Position numbers and translations under genes: made by a program. Shown in pieces: positions 1-7,622 of a DNA stretch of 64,000 nucleotides (its first letter is position 1; each line of letters starts with the position of its first letter). The DNA is from SABI01 sp028532915 (lineage in GTDB: Bacteria > Spirochaetota > Spirochaetia > Sphaerochaetales > Sphaerochaetaceae): the NCBI GenBank assembly GCA_963677225.1, contig OY781923.1, forward strand, positions 310,001-374,000. Reading direction: 5' to 3'. Below the pieces are notes generated by a model. It was given only the letters and a program-made list of their open reading frames with translations. It was not told where the DNA came from and did not search any database.

Positions 1-732
1 ATGGATCGAAAGAAACGGCAGGTTTTCCTGATTCCCGTCCAGGGATCCGAACAGATTTGCGAAGGTGGGATGGTTTTCATAGATGAGAGGACGTCTTGTG
101 GTCTTTCCGTGGTCGACCAGTACATTCACCGTATAACGGCGAAGAAACGACTGGAGGTCCTTCGAAGCGAGCATCCGGCGGGAAAGCATATAAGAATGTT
201 CTGCAAGATCTTCTTTGATACTGTCGAAAAACGATCTGATCTTATCAGAGTCGTATGCTTTTTCGATAGGTGAAAGAAGCGTTGAAGCCAAATCCGTCAG
301 AGTCTGCCCGTTCAATTCTCCTTCATTCATGGCTTCCATGATCCGCGAATATGCCTCGGTTGTGAAATATTTCATCGACCTGGCGAATTCGCGCGCTTTT
401 CCCGGAGGAAATGTTAGAGGAATGGGTGCATCCGGTGTGTGAAAATTATGGATGAACATGACATCCTGCAGCTTTGAAAGATCTTTCTCATATTTTTTCG
501 TGGCGATCTCTATCGCCGTCTTTTTACCGGTACCGGGTTCTCCGCTCACGAAGATGTTGTATCCGTCGGAATCTATCGCGAAAGCGAGATTGAGTGCTCT
601 CATCGCACGCGGCTGTCCGACGATCGTTTTCTGACTGCTGAGCGAGGAGGGAAAACTGATCGAGGAGGACGGGATCGTGAAGCCGGCCTCACGAGAGGTA
701 AGCTCTCTGATTTCAAATGGTAAAGTTGCCAT
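1..732 (-). CDS. Lon-like AAA+ ATPase/protease, N-terminal part (partial)
   Basis: This is the first 244 codons of a leftward gene that leaves the window; the ATG is at 732 and no stop occurs before base 1. The sequence resembles the AAA_32 branch of Lon-type proteases. After a short N-terminal region comes a GQPRAMRAL block (residues ~39-47), then GYNIFVSGEPGTGKKT, whose Walker A loop is residues 64-72. Members of this family are usually about 750-800 residues and end in a Lon-type Ser-Lys protease domain, which would lie outside the window and cannot be seen. The likely role is ATP-dependent protein quality control in the cytoplasm. The gene is divergent from the Nif3-like gene across 55 bp. 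Family assignment is fairly secure; protease activity is inferred from the family only. Confidence 0.82.
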   Translation of the reverse strand, partial: MATLPFEIRELTSREAGFTIPSSSISFPSSLSSQKTIVGQPRAMRALNLAFAIDSDGYNIFVSGEPGTGKKTAIEIATKKYEKDLSKLQDVMFIHNFHTPDAPIPLTFPPGKAREFARSMKYFTTEAYSRIMEAMNEGELNGQTLTDLASTLLSPIEKAYDSDKIRSFFDSIKEDLAEHSYMLSRRMLASKDLQSFLRRYTVNVLVDHGKTTRRPLIYENHPTFANLFGSLDGNQENLPFLSIH

Positions 733-773
733 GTGGCTCACTATAGGTGGTGGAATAATTGATGTCAACTCTT

Positions 774-779
774 TATAAT
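774..779 (+). promoter_or_regulatory. -10 element (TATAAT) just upstream of the Nif3-like gene
   Basis: A perfect TATAAT lies 8 nt before the ATG at 788. A weak -35 candidate (TGGAAT, 751-756) sits 17 bp upstream. Transcription would start at or within a base or two of the ATG, and no Shine-Dalgarno sequence is present, so the mRNA may be leaderless. Confidence 0.5.
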
Positions 780-787
780 TATCACCT

Positions 788-1549
788 ATGAATATTAGAG
801 ATTTAGAGGATTATATTTCGAAACGTCTTCATCTTCCCGATTTTGCCAAAAGTGATATTTCTTTGAATGGTCTGCAGGTAGGCCGGCGCGAAAAAGAGAT
901 CAGGAAGGTTGTCACAGCAGTCGATGCTTCTTTGGAAACTTTCCGCAAGGCGCATGAGAAGGGGGCCGATGCTCTTTTCGTTCATCACGGTTTGTTCTGG
1001 GGGAAGCCTCTTGCCGTCCGGGATGAGCATTATGAGAGAATAGCGTTTCTTCTGAAAAATGATATTGCGCTGTTTGCCGCTCATCTTCCTCTCGATGCCC
1101 ATAGTGAATTGGGCAATAATGCGACTATGGCATCGATTCTCGGTCTGACCGGTATCGAACCGTTCGGAGAGTACCACGGAATCGACATCGGTTTCAGCGG
1201 GGCGAGTAAAAACCCTCTCTCGATAGATGAGATCGCCGGGAAACTCGGGTTCAGCGAAGAAAGAGGTCTTCATGTTCTTCCTTTCGGTCCCGAGAAGATA
1301 ACCAGGGTTGCGATCGTTTCGGGAGGAGCCGCCGAAGAAGTTCAGCAGGCCATTGAGATCGGCGCCGATGCTTATATCACAGGAGAAGCCTCCCACACGA
1401 TGTATTCGTTTTGCAAGGAGAGGGAAATCACCATGATCTGCGGAGGTCATTATCAGAGTGAAGTCTTCGGTGTACAATCTTTCGCTGAAGCCTTACAATC
1501 GGAATGTGCTGTGAAAACCGAGTTCATCGATATCCCTACTTCACTATAG
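788..1549 (+). CDS. Nif3-like dinuclear metal centre protein
   Basis: A 253-residue protein of the Nif3/DUF34 family (also annotated as GTP cyclohydrolase I type 2 homolog). Visible family landmarks are NGLQVG near residue 28, the metal-binding VHHGLFW (~66-72), the AAHLPLDAH block (~98-106) with more His/Asp ligands, and the C-terminal GEASHT and GGHYQSE segments. Known members form toroidal hexamers with two metal ions per subunit; their substrate is debated, so a specific reaction should not be claimed. The length fits the short form of the family. The ATG is preceded by a TATAAT box with no ribosome binding site. lspA begins 12 bp downstream, so the two are probably co-transcribed. Confidence 0.9.
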   Translation: MNIRDLEDYISKRLHLPDFAKSDISLNGLQVGRREKEIRKVVTAVDASLETFRKAHEKGADALFVHHGLFWGKPLAVRDEHYERIAFLLKNDIALFAAHLPLDAHSELGNNATMASILGLTGIEPFGEYHGIDIGFSGASKNPLSIDEIAGKLGFSEERGLHVLPFGPEKITRVAIVSGGAAEEVQQAIEIGADAYITGEASHTMYSFCKEREITMICGGHYQSEVFGVQSFAEALQSECAVKTEFIDIPTSL

Positions 1550-1561
1550 GAGCCTTTGCAC

Positions 1562-2089
1562 ATGGAAACCGAGCGTACAACGAGGTACCGGCCTTTTATC
1601 CTCACTTTGATCATCGTAGCTCTCGACCAGTGGAGCAAGTACTGGGTCGTTGCCAATATCGAGATAGGAACGGTGTTTCGCTCCTATCTGTCCGATTTTC
1701 TCTGGATCGTACATGTAAGAAACTCCGCCATAGGATTTTCCATAGGTGCGGGACTTCCGCTGGCCGTGAAGAAGGTCCTGTTCGTTGCTTTGCCGCTCAT
1801 ACTTCTGATAATTCTGACCTTATTCGTTCTCAAAAGCAGAGAAATTTCTCCTCTGCAGAGGTGGATAGTATGTGGTATTCTGGGAGGTGGGCTCGGAAAC
1901 ATCATCGACCGGGCATTCAGAGAGGAATGGGTGGTCGATTTCATCAGTGTGAAGGTCTGGGGGCTATTCGGTTTCGAACGGTGGCCGACCTTCAATATCG
2001 CCGATGCCTCTATAGTGGTGTGTGCGATACTGCTGCTGATCACCATGCTGTTCATGAACAACAAAAGCCGGGAGGTGAAAGATGAATAA
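1562..2089 (+). CDS. lspA: Lipoprotein signal peptidase (signal peptidase II)
   Basis: A 175-residue inner-membrane aspartyl peptidase that removes the signal peptide of prolipoproteins after diacylglyceryl addition. The sequence shows four hydrophobic segments, an ALDQWSKYW motif near the N terminus, RNSAIGFS, and both catalytic regions: GNIIDR and FNIADASI, each with its aspartate. The ATG at 1562 is chosen over an in-frame TTG at 1556 because AGGAG at 1548-1552 is spaced 9 nt from the ATG but only 3 nt from the TTG. It follows the Nif3-like gene closely and overlaps the next small gene by 8 bp. Confidence 0.93.
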   Translation: METERTTRYRPFILTLIIVALDQWSKYWVVANIEIGTVFRSYLSDFLWIVHVRNSAIGFSIGAGLPLAVKKVLFVALPLILLIILTLFVLKSREISPLQRWIVCGILGGGLGNIIDRAFREEWVVDFISVKVWGLFGFERWPTFNIADASIVVCAILLLITMLFMNNKSREVKDE

Positions 2090-2372
2090 GAAAATGAATA
2101 CGGTATTGTTCATATTCGGCGCGACCGTGATGAACCTGATCATAATGATCGCACTGTTTCTCATCTGCATCGCGATCATGGTCAATCTCACCGATCCTGA
2201 AAGCGCTATGTTCCCGCTGTATATCGGACTCACGTTCATCATAAGCATAGGGGGATCCTTCTTTCTCTATACGGTGATCATGAAGAAAATCGTGTCAAAG
2301 TACGATCTGGAGAAATATCTTTCTCCGATCTTCGCAAAACGCTTTTCAAAAGGTAGACCCAAAAAGGATTGA
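2082..2372 (+). CDS. Small integral membrane protein of unknown function
   Basis: A 96-residue protein whose start codon overlaps the end of lspA by 8 bp, so translation is probably coupled. Two long hydrophobic segments are visible at residues ~6-34 and ~43-66, followed by a basic cytosolic-type tail rich in Lys and Arg (FAKRFSKGRPKKD). I do not recognise the family and see no catalytic motif. The tight overlap and continuous + strand order with lspA make it very likely a real gene. Its position suggests a cell-envelope role, but that is only contextual. Confidence 0.72.
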   Translation: MNKKMNTVLFIFGATVMNLIIMIALFLICIAIMVNLTDPESAMFPLYIGLTFIISIGGSFFLYTVIMKKIVSKYDLEKYLSPIFAKRFSKGRPKKD

Positions 2373-2374
2373 TC

Positions 2375-3415
2375 ATGACACCCCATACATCGCCGATGCT
2401 TCCAGAGTTAGAATATCTTTACTGGTTTCCTTTTTCAGATGAACCGCTGCTTCAGGGCAGATGGTTTCAGCCGCGTCTGTCGCATCCGTTCGTTCTGTTC
2501 CCCGAAGATTCGGTCGATGAAAAATGGCATATGTTCTGCCACTCCTGGATCGGACTTCATCACTACGTCTCTTCGAGCGGCTTGAAATGGGATCATAGGG
2601 CCCTCATCGAATACAACGGAAGATATCCGTATCTCTATATTGAGGACGGAGTGTACTACCTTCTCTATGAGAAGAGCGGGATGCGCATTCCCTTTCTGGA
2701 CAAACGGGGACGTGAGGAATCGAAGGAATACCGCAGAGAATCCCACATCGAGATGAGAAGTTCCACCGATTTACAGATATGGAGCAATCCCCGGCACCTC
2801 ATAAGTGCGAAAGATATATCAACATCGAGCGCATTTCTTCAGAAAGGACAGCTGTCCCATCCCCAGATCGTGAAATATGACCAGGGATACCGCCTGTACG
2901 TAGGATCCTCATCCGTCGACAGGAAACTGGACGTTGCCCGTTATACGATGAGTACGATTTCTCCCGAGATCATCGGACCATACCGGCAGGAGGGAGAGCA
3001 TATAGTCATCGAGGCGGATGGAAACGACTACTACAGATCGTTGGGGTCCGGACAGCTTCAGGTCTTCTGCGAAAAATCGGGATGCTATGCGATTCAGAAC
3101 TCATACTACTATGATGAAAAGAGAAACAAGAATTCTTCGGCTATAACCATCCTGAAGAGTAACGATGGACTGCATTTCACCTCATTGGATATAAAGCCGA
3201 TTCTCGTTCCTTCCGAGAAAGGATGGGCAAGCGATCATATTCTTACGAGTTCACTTCGCTATAAAGAGGATGAGAGCTGCTGGTATTGTTATTTCTCGGC
3301 AACCCATACGAACGAGTATCGTATGACAAGCGAATCTATAGGTCTGCTGATCGGAAAGGATTCAAGACCGAGGAAGATAGGGGATGTGAACGATCTGTTA
3401 TACAGAGATGCCTAG
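2375..3415 (+). CDS. Glycoside hydrolase-like protein, five-bladed propeller type (GH43/32-like)
   Basis: A 346-residue cytoplasmic protein with no signal peptide. It has repeated beta-strand blocks with aromatic and acidic residues (HPFVLFPED, YPYLYIEDGVYYLLYEKSG, SHPQIVKYDQGYRLYVGSS, SSLRYKEDESCWYCYFSA) of the kind found in five-bladed propeller glycosidases of families 32, 43 and 130. I cannot place the catalytic acids with certainty, so the family is tentative. ATG 2375 is preferred to an in-frame TTG at 2369 because AAAAGGA at 2363-2368 gives normal spacing. Its stop (TAG, 3413-3415) interlocks with the stop of the convergent esterase gene in one CTAG. It is the last gene of the Nif3-lspA group. 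Confidence 0.6.
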   Translation: MTPHTSPMLPELEYLYWFPFSDEPLLQGRWFQPRLSHPFVLFPEDSVDEKWHMFCHSWIGLHHYVSSSGLKWDHRALIEYNGRYPYLYIEDGVYYLLYEKSGMRIPFLDKRGREESKEYRRESHIEMRSSTDLQIWSNPRHLISAKDISTSSAFLQKGQLSHPQIVKYDQGYRLYVGSSSVDRKLDVARYTMSTISPEIIGPYRQEGEHIVIEADGNDYYRSLGSGQLQVFCEKSGCYAIQNSYYYDEKRNKNSSAITILKSNDGLHFTSLDIKPILVPSEKGWASDHILTSSLRYKEDESCWYCYFSATHTNEYRMTSESIGLLIGKDSRPRKIGDVNDLLYRDA

Positions 3416-4512
3416 GTTCCCTCTACGCTGACATAGTTCTTGTTCACCTTTCTCAGTTTTCGTCTCTCATCTCTGATATGCCGTTCCATTTCTTTTTTAG
3501 TGATCAGCGCGACCGAATCAAGCGATCTTCCGGAAATGAACTGCATGATGGCCGATTCGCTCTCATCGCATCCGGGAGCCTCGGGATAGAGGAAATAGCC
3601 GTGCAGGGCCTGTTCACATTCAAGATATTTAACAGGAGTATCGGCTGACTGAAGGGCTTCACCGTATAACCGGGCATCATCTTTCAGCGGGTCCCATCCG
3701 GCTGCGATTATGAGAGCCGGAGGAAGCCTTGAATGATCTTTCGAGAGCAGCGGTGAGAACTGCGGATTGAGAATATCCTTCGGTTCTCTCTGGTAGCTTT
3801 TTATATAGAACTGCATTTCCTTCTGTGTGAGAGTCGGACTGTCTCTGTATTCATCATAGCTGGAGGTCTTCATTCTTCCGTCTGTAACCGGATAGACAAG
3901 GATCTGCCCGGCGATAGGAGGTCCTTTTCTGTCTCTTGCGAGCCGGGTTACCACTGCAGCAAGATTCCCTCCTGCACTGTCTCCCATCACGTAGATTCTT
4001 TCAGGGTCGATCTTCCAGTACCTCACTCCGTGAGAAGCCCAGAGGAATGCTTCATAGCAGTCTTCGACAGCAGTAGGGAATTTATGCCCCGGAGCGAGCC
4101 GGTAATCGACTGCCAGAACTGCCGCATTGGTCAGTGAAGCCAGACGTGAACAAACGAGACGGTAGATGTTCATGTTGCCGAAAACCCATCCTCCTCCATG
4201 ATAGAAGATGATGAGAGGTTTGAGAGATGAGATCTGAGAACGGGAAGTCTTCCTCGGTTTGAAGAAGTAGCCGGTCAGGGCTCCGTTTTCCACCGGGATG
4301 ATGAACGTATCGTGTTCAACCGTTTTATCAGTCCTTTTGAACAGCCGAGATCTCAGCGAGTGTCCTGTGATAGGTTTCTTGTTGATCTGAGAGATCTGTT
4401 CTTCACTGAGAGTCGTTACGTCTTCTGCAGGGAACAGCTTCTGTGAAAGTTTCAATACAGCTTTATGTCTGCGCGACAATGATATCTGTGAAATATGCTC
4501 CTGTGTCTCCAT
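3412..4512 (-). CDS. Alpha/beta hydrolase (HSL-type esterase/lipase)
   Basis: A 366-residue alpha/beta-hydrolase of the hormone-sensitive-lipase group. The oxyanion-hole motif HGGGWVFGN, the nucleophile elbow GDSAGGNLAA, an Asp in the GWDPLKDDA region and a His in ALHGYFLYP complete the expected catalytic set. It likely hydrolyses short-chain carboxyl esters; the real substrate is unknown. There is no signal peptide. An N-terminal extension of about 100 residues precedes the hydrolase core. ATG 4512 is chosen because AAGGA lies 9 nt upstream; an in-frame TTG at 4521 overlaps that site. The aroE-like gene ends 12 bp upstream, so they form one transcript. Confidence 0.88.
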   Translation of the reverse strand: METQEHISQISLSRRHKAVLKLSQKLFPAEDVTTLSEEQISQINKKPITGHSLRSRLFKRTDKTVEHDTFIIPVENGALTGYFFKPRKTSRSQISSLKPLIIFYHGGGWVFGNMNIYRLVCSRLASLTNAAVLAVDYRLAPGHKFPTAVEDCYEAFLWASHGVRYWKIDPERIYVMGDSAGGNLAAVVTRLARDRKGPPIAGQILVYPVTDGRMKTSSYDEYRDSPTLTQKEMQFYIKSYQREPKDILNPQFSPLLSKDHSRLPPALIIAAGWDPLKDDARLYGEALQSADTPVKYLECEQALHGYFLYPEAPGCDESESAIMQFISGRSLDSVALITKKEMERHIRDERRKLRKVNKNYVSVEGT

Positions 4513-4524
4513 TATGTTCAATCC

Positions 4525-5406
4525 TTAATAGGTGAATGCCTGTACAAGAGCATCCTTCATCACGCTCAGAGGGGCTTTTCTTCCTGTCCACTCGGTGAAC
4601 GCGATGGCCCCCTGATACACGAGCATACCAAGTCCGTCGACGGCAGTGCATCCTTTCTCTTCAGCTTCCTGCAAGAAGCGGGTGTCTGTCGGGTTGAACA
4701 CTACATCGGATGCGATACAGGAACTGTAGTCTCCGTCCTCCCAGGTCAGAGGAAGCCTCGACTGTGCATCAAACAGTCCGACACTTGTTGCCTGAACGAT
4801 CAGATCGTAATCGGGAGTGACTGTAAATGACTGCGTCAAAGGAACACAGGTGATATCTGTCTGAACTTTATTTTTGACCGAGTCTGCGATGGCTTTTCCT
4901 TTTTCGACACTCCTGTTCACTATCGTGATACTGTCTGCACCGGCAAGGGCAAGTTCGCAGATGATCGCACGGGCGGCTCCGCCGGCTCCGAACACCAGAG
5001 CCTTCATCCCGCTCACATCTCTGACTTCACTGACGGAGGTGAGAAACCCTTTTCCGTCGGTATTGTCACCGGTGAATCTGCCTTCTTTATTGTATACACA
5101 GTTGACGGCTCCGATGAGAGATGCACTTTCTGTCAGAGCATCGAGAGACCCGATCGAGGCTACTTTGAAAGGACTTGTTATATTGAACCCGCTGAAATTG
5201 AGAGCTCTCAGTCCCGAGACGGCTTCTTTCAGATTATTCCGGTCTACATTCATAGTGAGATAGCGGTACGGTAACTGCAGGGCCTTGAATGCTTCCTCCA
5301 TCATGTACTGTGTCGGGTTTCCGACCACGGGATTTCCGATGCAGCAGTACAATCGGGCAAGAGGACCGGTCATCAGAGCTTGCACATCATAATCCTGATA
5401 GATCAT
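4525..5406 (-). CDS. aroE: Shikimate/quinate dehydrogenase family protein with altered substrate pocket
   Basis: A 293-residue NAD(P)-dependent oxidoreductase of the AroE family, which reduces 3-dehydroshikimate in aromatic biosynthesis. The catalytic pair is present: Lys81 in FNITSPFK and Asp117 in GDNTDGKG. The Rossmann loop GAGGAAR follows. However, the carboxylate-binding segment that reads HSKSP in E. coli AroE reads GNPTQ here (residues 29-33), so the two serines become Asn30 and Thr32. That is typical of divergent AroE paralogues rather than of the housekeeping enzyme, so the substrate may differ. The gene is first in a leftward unit with the esterase. Confidence 0.8.
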   Translation of the reverse strand: MIYQDYDVQALMTGPLARLYCCIGNPVVGNPTQYMMEEAFKALQLPYRYLTMNVDRNNLKEAVSGLRALNFSGFNITSPFKVASIGSLDALTESASLIGAVNCVYNKEGRFTGDNTDGKGFLTSVSEVRDVSGMKALVFGAGGAARAIICELALAGADSITIVNRSVEKGKAIADSVKNKVQTDITCVPLTQSFTVTPDYDLIVQATSVGLFDAQSRLPLTWEDGDYSSCIASDVVFNPTDTRFLQEAEEKGCTAVDGLGMLVYQGAIAFTEWTGRKAPLSVMKDALVQAFTY

Positions 5407-5486
5407 ACAGGTCCCTCCTTAATATTTACAGTATTAATCGATTATACCATATTTTAACCAATAAATATCCACCTGTCACCGTATTT

Positions 5487-6110
5487 TTATGCATCTCCGT
5501 TAATACAGAGAAATACCGGATCTCCCGTTACGTGCAGTTTTGCCCGGTCTGCCGAAGTGCGGTTGGAAAGACTCATGTGGGACCCGTCGATCAGATAGTC
5601 GACAAGCGGCCATCTCATCTGCTGACAGCTTATGTATGATATCCCTGTCGGGAAAGCGGGGATGACACTGACTGTCGTATTCTTCGGTAAAGAAAGAACT
5701 GTAACATCATCGATGCACAGCATCCTTTCTTTCGCTGTGATCCATTCAAGCGGCGGGCCGAATGTCTGAAAGAGTGTGTAAAGATGGAGAAGGTGGTCGA
5801 ACCGTCCCTCACCCCCGCCTATGAGGATATATCTGTCGAAACCGTTCCTTCTGAGGTGAGAAAGGAGGGCTTCGGTGTCACTGTCATCCTTATCGACAGA
5901 AAGAGTCCTGTGATCCACATCATCGAGAAGATGGAGATCTTTGACAGAATCGAAGTCTCCTATCGCAAAATCGACAGAAAGGCCCAATCGGTACGCGGTA
6001 TCGAGTCCGCTGTCTGCGGCACATACATACGAGTAGGGTGGAAGCGATGATATCATAGAGATATCTGACGGAGCATTCCCGCCGGTGATGACCAATGCGC
6101 ATCTGTTCAT
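5487..6110 (-). CDS. thiN: Thiamine pyrophosphokinase
   Basis: A 207-residue enzyme that transfers pyrophosphate from ATP to thiamine to make thiamine diphosphate. Family motifs are in order: CAADSGLD (~30-37), AIGDFDS (~49-55), DKDDSDTEAL (~73-82) and GGGEGRFDHLL (~98-108), the last being the ATP/thiamine site. It is of normal length for the bacterial ThiN type. It lies 80 bp upstream of the aroE-like gene on the same strand. No TPP riboswitch is visible upstream, in keeping with a salvage enzyme that is often constitutive. Confidence 0.93.
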   Translation of the reverse strand: MNRCALVITGGNAPSDISMISSLPPYSYVCAADSGLDTAYRLGLSVDFAIGDFDSVKDLHLLDDVDHRTLSVDKDDSDTEALLSHLRRNGFDRYILIGGGEGRFDHLLHLYTLFQTFGPPLEWITAKERMLCIDDVTVLSLPKNTTVSVIPAFPTGISYISCQQMRWPLVDYLIDGSHMSLSNRTSADRAKLHVTGDPVFLCINGDA

Positions 6111-6153
6111 GGCCTCTATCGTATCATCAACAGACAGAAAAGGACAATCACAT

Positions 6154-6183
6154 AAAAAAAAGGAGAGTTTTTGAGACTCTCCT
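6154..6183 (-). terminator. Rho-independent terminator of the beta-barrel-like gene
   Basis: On the minus strand AGGAGAGT pairs with ACTCTCCT (arms 6161-6168 and 6176-6183), followed by a run of eight T. It lies 19 bp past the stop of the 6202-6762 gene, which identifies the gene it serves. Confidence 0.85.
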
Positions 6184-6201
6184 CTTTGAGCACGACAGAT
6201 G

Positions 6202-6762
6202 CTAGAATTTTACTTTTGCCGTGATGCCTATAAGGCTGTAGTTCTTTATCGCATTGGCAATCTCTTCCGATGTGGAATCGGCCATTGCCTCGAAGAATTC
6301 GGCTACGTCGTCGACAAGGAAGTTCGTTTCGATTCCCAGTGAGAGCCAGTCGATGATATTTAAATCGAGGCCGGCACGTACATTGTAGGCGAACGCTTCT
6401 TCTTGGGGACTCGAATAGTCTCCGGCAATGACGCCGCGGTAGGCAGGTCCGGTTGCGATGTAGGGCTCGAGAAGTCCCAGAGGGGCTCTCAGAACGACAT
6501 CGATCATATAGACCATCTCATAATACTCGTATTCAGGAATTGAGTAGGTCACGATCGCATCTGCCGACACGCCGAGAAAGTCGCTGATGAAGAATTCTCC
6601 TCTCAGACCGGGAGTGAAATTCTCATAGTTTCCGGCTTCCAGATCATAATAGCTGTAATAGTTCACGCTTCCGATTCCGAAGGTACTCGGGACGGCATAG
6701 AGTGCGAATGATGCGCTGAGAACCAACAGAAGAACCAGTACCAACATAATTTTTCTTTTCAT
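6202..6762 (-). CDS. Small exported beta-barrel-like outer-membrane protein
   Basis: A 186-residue protein with a clear signal peptide: basic MKRK, a Leu/Val-rich core, and a cut after about residue 23 (FALYA/VPS). The mature part is made of alternating polar and hydrophobic stretches with many Tyr and Gly, and it ends KVKF with a C-terminal Phe, as outer-membrane barrels do. The size suggests a small barrel of about eight strands. The function is unknown. A strong Shine-Dalgarno (AGGGGAT) precedes the ATG, and its own terminator follows, so it is monocistronic. Confidence 0.75.
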   Translation of the reverse strand: MKRKIMLVLVLLLVLSASFALYAVPSTFGIGSVNYYSYYDLEAGNYENFTPGLRGEFFISDFLGVSADAIVTYSIPEYEYYEMVYMIDVVLRAPLGLLEPYIATGPAYRGVIAGDYSSPQEEAFAYNVRAGLDLNIIDWLSLGIETNFLVDDVAEFFEAMADSTSEEIANAIKNYSLIGITAKVKF

Positions 6763-7165
6763 AGATTATCCCCTTTTTGTGTTTTATTTGATGAATACAA
6801 CGAAGCACTTATTTCAATGATATAAACATAATACATGACAAAAGGTTATAATAAAATGAAAAAAACACATATTTTTTTTATATGTACTTTTTATAGTCAA
6901 ATTTGCACACCTGAAAAATCAAAAAAAATATTGAAAAATTTTTATGTGTAAAGTGGGTACTCACATCTTCTTCTTAATGTGAAATATCACATATAAATAT
7001 CAAATATTAGTTTTTAATGTGTTAATAATTTACTATAAAGTGAATAATGTGCCATTTATTGCACAAAAATCTTCATATTCCCGGATTTTCAAAGCATTGA
7101 CTTTGGAAATAAGGGGTCGTAGCATGTAGACATCAAAGATGAGCTCTTATGAGGAGGAATGAAAT
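6763..7165. other. AT-rich divergent intergenic region
   Basis: 403 bp between the barrel-like gene and the CBS-domain gene, with no credible ORF. It is very AT-rich with A and T tracts (6850-6950). It contains the + strand promoter at 7097-7125 and a short inverted repeat TGTGA-AATA-TCACA at 6978-6991. That repeat has a spacer of 4, so it is not a standard Crp site. I see no RNA gene. Confidence 0.6.
7097..7125 (+). promoter_or_regulatory. Promoter of the CBS-domain gene
   Basis: TTGACT (7097-7102) and TAGCAT (7120-7125) are separated by exactly 17 bp, a good sigma-70 type match. It is about 40 bp upstream of the start codon, which has a GAGGAGG-type ribosome binding site. Confidence 0.6.
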
Positions 7166-7606
7166 ATGAGCAATACAGTCAGATCTATTTTAGACCAGAA
7201 AGGAAGTACAGTCGTTACCGTCGCTCCTGAAGATACCCTCGCACAGGCTATCTTGAAACTTACTCAGCATCGCATCGGAGCCGTCCTCGTAGTCGATGAG
7301 AACGAGGAGATCAAAGGTATTCTGAGTGAACGTGATATCGTCAAATCCTTTGCGGGCAAGATCGATATCTCGGCTGCCGTTCCCGTCTCATCTGTGATGA
7401 CAAAAAGTGTCACCTATGTTAAAATGCATCAGAATCTGGATGAATGTCTCCATCTGATGACCACCGGGCGATTCCGTCACCTTCCGGTCGTCGAAGAAGG
7501 CAAACTCCGAGGAGTGGTCTCGATAGGGGATGTCGTGAAAGCTGTATTGGCCGACAGAGAATTCCAGATCGGACAGCTCGAATACTATATTACTAATACA
7601 TTCTAA
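7166..7606 (+). CDS. Stand-alone CBS-pair protein
   Basis: A 146-residue protein made only of two CBS domains (residues ~8-65 and ~74-130). The second has the typical GRFRHLPVVEEGKLRGVVSI stretch. CBS pairs bind adenosine nucleotides such as AMP, ATP or SAM and usually sense energy state. Free-standing CBS proteins regulate unidentified partners. It has its own promoter and a good GAGGAGG site. The next gene, a permease, begins 16 bp after its stop, so the CBS protein could modulate that transporter, though this is inference from position. Confidence 0.88.
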   Translation: MSNTVRSILDQKGSTVVTVAPEDTLAQAILKLTQHRIGAVLVVDENEEIKGILSERDIVKSFAGKIDISAAVPVSSVMTKSVTYVKMHQNLDECLHLMTTGRFRHLPVVEEGKLRGVVSIGDVVKAVLADREFQIGQLEYYITNTF

Positions 7607-7622
7607 CCAAGAAGGTTTTTAC

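Noticed and set aside
1504..2085. 193-codon + strand frame overlapping lspA
   Set aside because: It is an out-of-frame shadow of lspA. The lspA frame has clear catalytic motifs and a proper ribosome binding site.
6978..6991. TGTGA-AATA-TCACA as a second Crp/Fnr site
   Set aside because: The spacer is 4 rather than 6 bp in the Crp arrangement, and the surrounding DNA is strongly AT-rich. It is noted only in the intergenic entry.
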